From assembly GCA_964017045.1 (NCBI GenBank), contig OZ024808.1:25389896-25453895 (forward strand): a DNA stretch of 64,000 nucleotides. The letters run 5' to 3'. Position numbers and translations under genes: made by a program. The DNA is from Omphiscola glabra. Its lineage: Eukaryota; Mollusca; Gastropoda; Lymnaeidae. Under the pieces are notes generated by a model that saw nothing but the letters and a program-made list of their open reading frames with translations, was not told the DNA's origin and did not search any database. Shown here one piece after another: positions 26,301 to 38,300 of this stretch (the first letter of the stretch is position 1; every line of letters begins with the position of its first letter).

Positions 26301-29300
26301 ATTGCTTTCAGGTAAGTTTTGTCATTTTTTGCTCTACTGTGATGGGAAAGATTGATTTTGTAACAATTTAGACATTCTGATTCATTCTTTACTCTCTCTT
26401 CCACACTGTTGGTAAGATGATGCCGGCCCCCCCCCCCCCCCCCCCCAAAAAAAAAAAAAAAAGAAGTTTAATTGAATTCAAATATTTTTATATATGTATA
26501 TATATTAAAGAATTTGAATTTTCTTAATAAAATTTTAAAACTGTGTTTAACAATAATCTTTGTATATCCTGCTTTGGTTTCATCCGTATAGAGCCTTTTT
26601 TTTTTTTTTTTTTTTTTTGAATGATTTATTTTTAAATGAGCTGGCAAGTGCAGAAAACAAATGTTGATAAATGAGATGAGTGTTACAAGAATTGAGTGTA
26701 ACTAGCTCTGTTGCATTGACAATGAAGTATGTTCAATTAGTATTAAATTCTTCTTCTTCTTCTTATGCCTTTTTACCCCGTCTGGGGCATAGGCCGTCCA
26801 CAAGAATTTTCCACTCATCCCGGTCCTGTGCTTTCCTTTCCAATTGCTTCCAGTTGTATCCCATATTTTGCGTGTCTGTCTCTAGTTCACGTCTCCATGT
26901 ATTCTTAGGTCTTCCTCTCTTTCTTTTTCCCTGTGGATTCCATGTTAGACATTGTCTGGTGGTGCTATCTGGGGGTTTTCTCAGAGTATGCCCAATCCAC
27001 CTCCATCTTTTCTTTATGATGTCTTCATCAACGGGCACCTGGTATGTCCTTTCTAATAGATCTTTGTTGGTGATGGTATTTGGCCATTTGATGTTAAGGA
27101 TCTTTCTAAGGCATGTGTTTATGAATGTCTGCACTTTCTGTGTAATGCTCGCTGATGTTTTCCACGTTTCTGCTCCATAAAGTAGGACTGTTTTGACATT
27201 TGTATTAAAGATTCTGACTTTGGTTTGAAGTTTCAGCTGCTTCGACTCCCATATTTTCTTTAATAACACAAATGCTGATCTAGCTTTTCCAATTCTAGAC
27301 CTCACGTCTGCGTCGGATCCGCCGTTTGTGTCTATGGTGCTGTATTAAATTAGCTAGATTAAATAGACACGGACAATCTGTGTCCATATAACAATTAATA
27401 TTGAGCTTTAATAATAATTTTACATTACAAATAATTAAACGTTTCGGCACTTGCCTTCATCAGTACAAGACATACAAATAAGTATTAATCAAATTTGATA
27501 TTTTTTTGTTTTTTTAGTACAATCTAGTAGAGCATTTCTATTTTACAGCAACTTCCAGTTTTTGCCCAGAGTGGTCCAATCAAATTTGATTAATACTTAT
27601 TTGTATGTCTTGTACTGATGCAGGCATTGTGCCGAAACGTTTAATTATTTGTAATGTAAAATTATTATTAAAGCTCACTATTAATTGTTATATCGACACG
27701 GATTGTTCGTGTCTATTTAATCTGTTTTAAAGCTTTATCGCAGTCCAACACTTTTTTAAATTAACTAGGAAGTAACAAAATTAAAGATCTTAGGGATAGA
27801 GAGCGGTAAAGTTATGTACTGTATTATGGTTTTGAAAATTTAATCTGTTTTAAGATTTGGCTTGTAGAATGTACAATACATATCAAAGGACTGAGAACCA
27901 GTGTGCAAGGAAAACAATACCAAAGCCAGTGATACTAACACTTTTCAATTTAATGATACTTTTAAATGTATACGAAAATACAAATTCAATTATACAGGAA
28001 CAAAAAAAACTATATCAACTTTAAGAACAGTAAGTGAAAAGGTACAACTTTGAAAAATACAAATATTAATTTACACACACCACATAAAGGGTATGATATT
28101 GAAATAATACAACATTTCATACATGAAAGGAAAAAAAATAAACATTTCTCACCACTAGAAGAAATGCTGGCCTATATATATATAGGGGTTAAATCAGAAC
28201 TGTCTAGTAAAGAAATTCTAGAGCTTTCGTCACCTGTGATAGCAATCTTTAGGACAAATAGAACTTTATTTGAATGTAAACAACCTTTTCCTAATCAAGG
28301 AAGGGGCAGGTAAAGAAAAAATTATAAAGCTGTTGTTCAGTGCTACACATTTAATCAGCCACCTCAGTATTAAAACAAAACAAATGAGAGACAAGTTGGT
28401 GGTGGCTAAAATTAGGCCTACACATATGCGATTACAGGAAACATGTCAAACGTCATTTTGTTTTAATTAGGCCACCTGATGGGGTGTTGGTTTCTTACTG
28501 CTTGTAGATGTTTTAGTAGATGGAAACATTACAAACCAGAGGACCTAACAAAGTAATAAAACGTTAAGGGTTGTGGAAAAGAGTGATGATGAGAGGAGAT
28601 AATGGTAAGAATAGATAAGAAGATGGTCAGTGATGGTGATAAGAGGAGATAGGAAGATGGTCAGTGATGATGATAAGAGGAGATAAGAAGATGGTCACAA
28701 GGAGTTCAAGGGCTAAGACATAAAAATTAGTACACATTAAAAGTGTTTGTGATAACACAGTTTGACTTTTACATGTGTTCACTGCTAGTCAGTGGCGTAG
28801 CGAGCTTAACTCGCGCCCGGGGCACAATACCTTTTTAGCGCCCCCCCAATACCTTTTTAGCGCCCCCCAATACCTTTTTAGCGCCCCCCCTTATTTGAAA
28901 ACCATACAATATTATAGTAAAATATACCATTTGGCGCCCCTTTGTGAGTAGCGCCCAGGGTATGATGCCCCCCTTGCCCCCCCCCTCACTACGCCACTGC
29001 TGCTAGTGTTAAAATGTTTGGGCTACTCATCAAGCCTTCATTATTTCAGATTTAGTTTCTATAAATATCACGAGTCCAAACTTCCCAACCCAAGAACAGC
29101 TACTCTCACCCCTGAGGCCTTACACACAATACAACGGGCAGGTTAGAGCCGCCAACATCGAAAACGGACAACAGTTATGGGGGAGTTATTCGCCCATGAT
29201 TACATTCCAAACAGCAGCTTCAAGTAAGTAGATTAGGGGGCAGGGGGAGAGAGGGTGGGATAGAAGAAAAAAATGGTGGTTGGGTGGGGGGATGTTAGAT

Positions 29301-32300
29301 TAGAAGTTTGATAAAAAAAAGAAAAAGAAATTTATGAATATAAAAACAAAAACATGCAGTTTCCTAGTTTTTATGAGTTTACTTTTTTTCCTCCCCTATT
29401 TGATTTATCGCTGGATTATGAATGTTTTTTTTTTCTTATATCAACTTATGTTTAAATTTAATTTTGATAAAGCTGCACATGAGAGATCAATATTTTGATT
29501 ATAAGATTGAGGAGTTATGAGGCTGTAAGAATTATGAAACTTTTATCTCAGGTTAAAATGAGACCTTTAGATGAGACCTTTAGATGAGACCTTTAGATGA
29601 GACCTTTAGATGAGACCTTTAGATGAGACCTTTAGATGAGACCTTTAGATGGATTAATAAATGATGATGTTGGTTTGATTTTAAAGTCCCTCAATGTATG
29701 TTGATGACATAAGTGTTGATGACATGTCGTATTAATGGCATTGTTTTTTTATGTCATTTGAACCTATAGAGCCAACCTTACCACCTCAGTTTGTCCAGCT
29801 GAATGCAGTTGATCCTTACTCAGTGAAAGTCACATGGCAGGTCAGTGGGCAAATAGGAATCAATTCTGATTTCATGTTTTTCTCATCCCAGTATTGATTT
29901 TAAACATTTCTCGGGTTCACTGCTCCAACTTTTTGATAGCACAGCGAATGGATCAAACAGCGAATGGATCAAACAGCGAATGGATCAAACAGCGAATGGA
30001 TCAAACAGCGAATGGATCAAACAGCGAATGGATCAAACAGCAAATGGATCAAACAGCGAATGGATCAAACATGTATACATGAAACTAGAGTATTTTTTAA
30101 TATCTTAATAAAGAATAATAATAATTTTTTGCCTCCACCGTTCAATGATAAAAGATAAAAACTATGTTGACTACAGGGATAGAACATGGAAGGATGTATT
30201 TAATGCTGAATAATTATAGAGAAAGGATCCAGTGTACTTGAAATGTGTTTAGCTGTGGTAGTGTTTTCTTAAATTAAATTTAATTCGAATAAGAGGTCGT
30301 TTGTTTTTTTTTTTTGTTTTTTTAGTACAATCTAGTAGAGCATTTCTATTTTACAGCAACTTCCAGTTTTTGCCCAGAATGGTCCAATTTTGTTCTACAA
30401 CGTCAGCTATCACAACAACGAATCACAGCTCAACGCCACCTTCAGGGTAGACAACTCTGCAACTGAATGCACAATCAATGGGTTGTTTCCCTGGAGACTG
30501 TATACCGTCCAAATGTATGCAGTAAATGTTGCAGGGAATGGGCCAGTCTCTGACCCATCAGAAATCTGGACTTTACCAATAGGTAGGTCTTCTATAAATT
30601 AGCATTTACCAATAGGTAGTGATTCTATAAATTAGCATTTACCAATAGGTAGTTCTTCTATAAATTAGCATTTACCAATAGGTAGGTCTTCTATAAATTA
30701 TTTTTTACCAATATTTTAAAAATGTAAATTTAACTATATCATTTTTGGAGGGTTAATCTTTTTGGGGTAAGGAAGTGAAAAATCAAAATCTGATTATTTT
30801 GGCTAGGCTAAAAATGAAGGTATTATCTAATCCAGGCCTGCACGACATACGGCCCGCAGGCCCCTTGCGGCCAGCCTTCAACCATTTGACGGCCCTTGAA
30901 GTAAAGAAATATTTTTTATTTACGGCCTGTGAAGTAACGAAATATTTTTTATTATTATTATTTTCTTAATAGATTTCAACCCTTTCCTATTATCTTTTGG
31001 CCCGCACAAGTTTTTCACAAAGAATTACGGCCCATCTAATATTTTGAGTTGTGCAGGCCTGGTCTCTAAGCAGTGGTTAAAACTGAGGATATGTTCTGAA
31101 ATTATGACATTTCACTGTAAAACAAGATGACATTTCACTGTGTTTCAGCACCAGTTACACCACCAACTGATCTCAAGGCCACTGCCAACTCTGCCACAAG
31201 TTTAACCTTGACCTGGAAGGTTTGTTACTGTTTTAGATAAATAAAATACACTATTTCAATTGTATGGTGATTGTGCAGATGTGTTAAATCTTAACCAGGG
31301 AGGTTTGTTACTGTCTTTGATGAATAAAATATAATATTTCGATTGTATGGTCGAGGTACGGATATGTCAAAAAGATGAATCAAAACAGCAGGTTAAATTG
31401 TACCATCAATCTTGGTATATAAACAAAGAAATATTATTTGTAAATCCAATGACCTAGAGCTTTCAAATCCTCTCTTTAGGGTTAAAAAATAATAATTTTT
31501 CTGGAAAACCAGGTAAATCTTCCATTATTATCATGATCGACATCTCCCCGTTCTTCCTTTCAAATTAATTACTGGGCAAATGTATAAAGAATAAATGATG
31601 GTTAAATGATGGTGTCTTGTCTCCCTCTCAGGCCATCCAATCAAATCTGCTGACCTGTCATGTGACATCCTACAGAATACAGTTCAGAGTTCTGGGATCA
31701 ACAGCCTGGCAGGAAAAACAGAATCTTTCAAACTCCTCATCACTTCTTTCGTACACTCTAGAGTAAGTTGAATTACACTCTAGAGTAAGTTGAAATGATG
31801 TTAACTTTTATGAACTTCTTTAAACAGATAAATAAGAATAAAAATATTTGGCATTGGATGAGATGGCTGTTAACAGTTGCTTACATGACAATGTGGGAAA
31901 TTGATAATGTCTTGACAGATTTCTGACATGATTTATTCTCTTGTGGCATCAGTCTATGTCTTGACAGATTTCGGACATGATTTATTCTCTTGTGGCATCA
32001 GTCTGTGTCTTGACAGATGTCTGACATGCTATATTCTCTTTTGGCATCAGTCTGTGTCTTGACAGATGTCTGACATGTTATATTCTCTTGTGGCATCAAG
32101 CTGTGTCTTGACAGATGTCTGACATGTTATATTCTCTTGTGGCATCAGTCTGTGTCTTGACAGATGTCTGACATGTTATATTCTCTTGTGGCATCAGTCT
32201 ATGTCTTGACAGATGTCTGACATGTTTTGTTCATCAGTCTCCTTCAGCCCTGGACCTGGTATGAATGTCAAGTCGCTGCCTTCACAGAGACGGTAACCCC

Positions 32301-35300
32301 TGGCCTGGGGCCATACACATATCCTGTATACATAAGGACTTTGCAAGGCGGTAAACAAATCTGCATTTTTCCAACTGTGTGTTTTATGTATATGATATTA
32401 TGTAAGTTATATGTAATGTTATTTGTATGCTATGTGTATATTATTATGTATGTTATTATTATGTTACTGCTTAGTTTTTACTGATGTTATGTTTTTAATG
32501 TGGTTATGTCAATTGTATATGTATGTTATTGTAGCTGCCTACAATAGCAATCATCTCGTCTAAAGTTTGTTTCTAATGCCTCATACATTTGTCTAGTATT
32601 TATTCTTATTTCAGTTCCTGGTCCAGTGAATGCTTTATTCTACTCAGTGGCCTTAACCAGTATCACCATATCATGGCAACCACCAGCTGATGTTAAAGGT
32701 GTTTTGATTGGCTACCAAGTGTCTTTCAATCCAATAAAAAATGAAAGTGTGTCCAAAGGTGAGACTAGCATAAAACAAGTGTGTCCAATGGTGAGACTAG
32801 CATAAAACAAGTGTGTCCAATGGTGAGACTAGCATAAAACAAGTGTGTCCAATGGTGAGACTAGCATAAAACAAGTGTGTCCAATGGTGAGACTAGCATA
32901 AAACAAGTGTGTCCAATGGTGAGACTAGCATAAAACAAGTGTGTCCAATGGTGAGACTAGCATAAAACAAGTGTGTCCAATGGTGAGACTAGCATAAAAC
33001 AAGTGTGTCCAATGGTGAGACTAGCATAAAACAAGTGTGTCCAATGGTGAGACTAGCATAAAACAAGTGTGTCCAATGGTGAGACTAGCATAAAATGAAA
33101 CCCTTTTTTAAAGATAGATGTTTGTCTGTTTTAGTTTAAAAGATTTTATTTCCTAAAATAACAGAATTGTTTTGATATATAGTCAAGAGATGTTTATTTA
33201 TTATAAGTTTTTAGTAGGCTGGAATTGTCTATAAATAGCATGTACTCAAATTTTTTCCTATTGGAACCAAAACCATTTTTTTTTTTTTAAATTTAATTTC
33301 AAAATGGCCATCATACCTTAAAATCTGTTGTTACCAGAATTTGAATGCAAGAATCAGTTATGAAGCTCAGCCCCAATTCAAAACTTAAATTTTCTTCAAC
33401 TCGGTTTAATAATATTAATATAAACTACATTTACAAAATTTTAAAAAATTCAAATGCAGCCTTTAAATGCATTTTATGTGTTGCAATAAATTATAACATT
33501 GCCTGGTATGTTCATTCAAATTTAGGAATTTACTGAAAAAAACTAAGGTTGTACTTACAATAATTAAATTGATTGTCAGATAAATATCTGAAAATGTTAA
33601 CAGAATAATTTTTTTTCTTCTATTTCTGAAGCACAGAAAAATAAATAACAATGGGATAAGCAAGTTTGCAATAATTTCCTTCTCTTTATATGGGTCCCAA
33701 TATACCACATACAAAGTAACTAAATAAGCATAATAAAATACATGCAATGAAAGGTTTGTGATTATGCATTAAATGATATTAACCTTGGTTTAGATGGACT
33801 GCGTCTGCTTGACAAGGCAGTGACCCTCGTGACCCTGGAATACCTTGACCCTGATGTGACCTACAACATTAGCATAGCAGCCATGAATGAAGCAGGCAAG
33901 GGGGAGGAGGTTACCCTCAGGGTCAGGACATGTAAGCAACCTTTGACCCCCTAGAACAATTTCATGAAATCTGTAGAATGTTATAGAGTATATTATTATT
34001 TTGTATAGTTCTATCTAGCACATAATGACTCATCTCTTTAGAAGGCATTCAGGTGATGCCATGAAATAAATTTCCAGGAAACTTACCCCCCCCCCCCCCC
34101 AAACCCTCATAATTATTTTGCCATAATAATTTAATAATCACACTTTTTCTCAAAAATTTTGCCAAATGTCCACAAAGTAAACTGCAGTAAGGCTGTGGGC
34201 TTCAGGCCAAAAATGTCTGTACTGGAATGTTTCTGCAACTTGATGTGAGAACAAGTGTTTTTTGTGTAACTTTCATGGGGAATGTTGAAAGACATTAAAT
34301 ATCTTGAGAGATTGCTTTGCCAGGAAATGGGAATTATTTCTTGTAGGGAATATGAAATTCAAATGATGTGAACTGATGAATCATAAAAATTTATAATTTA
34401 ATTAACATTTGGAGAAAGCAAGGGGAGGTTAAATGTAAACAATCACCAACAAGGAAAAGCAATCAGATCCCAAAAATTAGCGACAGAGAAATAAAACAGC
34501 AGTGAATACCAAAGGCAAACATAAAACAAAATCTTATTCTGTATAGATTCAAATGTGTTACAAATAACTGCACAGTGACAACAATACCACTTGATGGCCC
34601 TTGATCAACCATTGCCAACATCTCCTACTTTACTCTTGATTTGGAAAATCCATTATATATATATTACGCTTCTGGTATGACTCGTGGGCAGCTTCCTAAT
34701 TTACTGCTTCCATTTCCGGTTCCTTTCTTTTCAGCGAATTTGGGATTGAGAGTATACTATAAATAATTCTATATGTTTGAAAGAAAGTATGGTTCAATAA
34801 TGAGTTCTATAGCGCGCAAAATATTATTCCCAATGACTACGCTAAATGATAAATTTTTTTATACAACCCAACTGGGTTTGGTGCGTAATATTTTCTTTTC
34901 GGAAAATGAAATCATCTCAGTTTAACTATGGTGTAAAAAATATTCGGTTTAAAAGTGGATATGAAATAAAAAGTGTGCAGTGATGGATCATGGGGGAGGG
35001 GGGAAGGGGTGTAGCTTGAGTTCATGTTTTGTCAAGTAACTTTAGTAGATGGGAAGTTCACGCATTGCTGCCACCAATGTTTGGCTGGCTATATCAAGTA
35101 TTATAATAATACTTAGAATAATATTTAAATTCTATCTTCTTCTCTGATGGAGATTGCATTTTTATTTTAACTCGTTTACCCATAAAATTCCACAGTGGCA
35201 GATTTTTCCATTGAGACGGTTGAGCCAACAGACACAGCTTTCATTCAAACCAGTGATGAGAGCAACAGTACCAGATACACACTGCAGCAACAAGGTGGCA

Positions 35301-38300
35301 ACTCAGTGAAACAAAACATGGCCGCCATTGTTGCTGGGAGCATTGTGGGAACCATTGCACTTGTCATATTTACAATTTTTATCTGCCTTCAGTGCATCAA
35401 GTACAGGCGGAAACTGCGCATGAATTATGGTAAGACAATGTCACTGCTAGATGCTAGGAATAGTAGACAATGATCAGATTAAAATATTACAAATAGGAAA
35501 ATTGTATAATTTTATCAGGGAAATTAGATTCAAAATTTTTCTTTATAAATCAATTTTCTTTGATTTAAAAGTGCTTATTGTTCTAACCCATTATAATTCA
35601 TATTAAAACTTAAAACTTTGAAAAGCTTAGAACAATTTTTTAAAAATTAATTATGAAAAAATTCTACAGCACTTTTTTTTTTCTACAAAAATTTAATTAT
35701 TTCTTTCTACATATTTTAAATGAGGTTATGCTACATTTGTAAGAAGGAAGAAAATAAATTGTAGAACTTTTTTATTCCATTTAAATTTTTCTAACACATT
35801 TAGTAGTTTTTGTATTAACAAACACGAGCAGTTCATGTCTTTGGTGTTGACTGCTGTTAACAAATAAGATTTCTTAATTTAAATTTTTTAACATTACCAC
35901 AACATCTTCTTTTCTTTAATTTTGTTTTAAGAACTTTAAAATATGAACTCTAAAACAAAATCAGTTAAAAATGTAATGGTTTTTGCCCTTAATTTTTTAG
36001 GCTTGTAGTCTATATTTTTTTATCAAAACACTTTTACAGACCTACTTTTATGACAAATTAAGACAATTTCATTTTTAAATATTTATATACTATAACAGTG
36101 TCAGGATATAATTATGAACAAATTAAAATTATATCTCACTCTTTGTTGCATTTGCATGAGGATATGAAGTGTTAAAATACATCCAAGAATTTTTTCTATG
36201 ACACATCAAAGATCTGTCAATGTTTATGAAAATGTCGGCATGTATTTGCAAGATTGTTCCAGATATAATATTGCCTGTATCCATAATGACATGGCATGAA
36301 ATAGTATTTCCAAGTTATACTTTCAATGTGAAATGATGTACGAAGCATGCATCTCGTTTCTCAGTGAATTATTATAAAGTATATCTTTTTTTCAGTTTAT
36401 TTTTCCAAACGATCTGACAGATAAACGTACAAAGAGAGAACTTAGTTATTTTAAGAAATAGTTACCGCTATGGCAAACACGTTTTTTGACCAATCATTCA
36501 AAAGGTAGTATCAATAGATATTCTAGATATGCATGCAATTATTATATGTGGGTAATACTTAGCCAACATTTAAAAGCTCTGCATCTCATAGGCAATACTT
36601 AATTTGATTAAGGTCAACATTTAAAGGCTCTGCATCTCATAGGCAATACTTAATTTGATTAAGGTACACTTAATGATTGTGCAAGTCCAATTTTGGTTTT
36701 CTCTTTGTCAGCACTGTAGTTGAATTCATTTGTAATTTCTTGAAAGCACACAAATGTCTAGTCTTCAATATTCAGGTGTAAAACATTAGCTGGCTTAAAT
36801 TATTGCAAACTTCTTTCATCTATTTGTTTCGTAAAATTTATTCAGGCTTATTTCAATCGGTTTAAGAGTCCAAGATTTTCTAAGATGTTTTTTCTTTAAT
36901 GTTTATGTTGAGGCCTCTCGACTATAATGTATAATTCCATTAATTGTGCAGGCAGTCAAGTCTTGCAGACTTTTTTTGTGGTATATTTTGGGATAAATCC
37001 ACTGGCATAATCAGAAACCCTTGTCACAATGCAGACTTCAAAATCTTGTTAATTTCTTGTACTAAAAGGAAATGGTGAAAATAAAGTTCTTACTGGAGAC
37101 AAATTTACGTAACCAAGCTTGTGTTGATTTCAGAGTACCATGCCTACTTTAATCAAGGTTATACAACCCAAGTGGTAGGTTCATTCATCAAGTTGGTTTG
37201 CTTTTAAATTAATTTTTTTTTCAAGTTTCATTTTCAACACATTTGGATTTGGGTTTCTACACACACAATTATTGTTTGAAAATTAAGCAGTTGTTTTTTG
37301 TAGAGATTATTGTTTTGCTGTTTAGTGTTATAAGTTGTTTTTTTTCAATGTAGATTATGATTTATTTTGTACTGTTTTTGTGGATTTATTATTTTAAGTT
37401 GTAGATTTGTGTGGTTCAAGTATATCTAGATTTTTTGTGCATTATAAGCCTTGGTCTTATTTTTGGTTATACCCCTGTAGTTTTAAAGTTTGTGTCGTAG
37501 GACAATAAATTCTAGCCCAATTGGTGTTAAGATGCCAGTATGTGTTGTCTAATTTTTAATGGGTACAATACTTAACTACCGTTACTTTAGTTTATATCAT
37601 TAAAAAAGGTTAATTAAGATTCATCTTTAAGATTATAAGTTGCGGATCTATCTAGCGTCATCGACAATTGAGATCTGCTCCCCCTTCCTCTTTCATACAA
37701 ACAACTATTTAAAAGCCTTTGAAATATTCATATTTAGAAAAAATACCTACTTATTCCAATTTACCTCCCCTATTTGTTTACCATACACAATTGGGGTTTG
37801 GGTTAGCAATTTTGTTAATAAAGAACCCATGTAAATTATATTATATCATTTTAAAAGGCATCTCAACCACAGAATCAATTTTTTTTAAATCACTGTTCTT
37901 TAACACCAAAACAACAGTTGATACCAGTACAATTAAACCTATTTGAATTTAATATGTCACAAAACAGCCCAGAATACAAAATACAGAATACAAAATACAG
38001 AATACGGAATACAAAATACAGAATACAATGGGGCATTCTTTTCCATCATAGTGTTTTTTTAAATTGTAAATTAAATCTCAAAAACGGATTTATCACTCAA
38101 ACAAGTGGGGTTTTCTTTTATGAAGGAAAAATACAGAATACAAAATACAGAATACGGAATACAAAATAAAGCATATTTTTTTATAAAACAAATTTATTAA
38201 CTGGCTGTAATATTTAAAAGATAAATGTCAAAAGTCATTATCCAAATCATACAGACTACTTTATAACAGGTGTTGCTCTCTGCCTGTGTCTAACTATGTC

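Noticed and set aside
28050..28313. 87-codon plus-strand frame in intron 16
   Set aside because: It is AT-rich, has no domain and no matching splice phases, and does not fit between exons 16 and 17, which join in phase without it.
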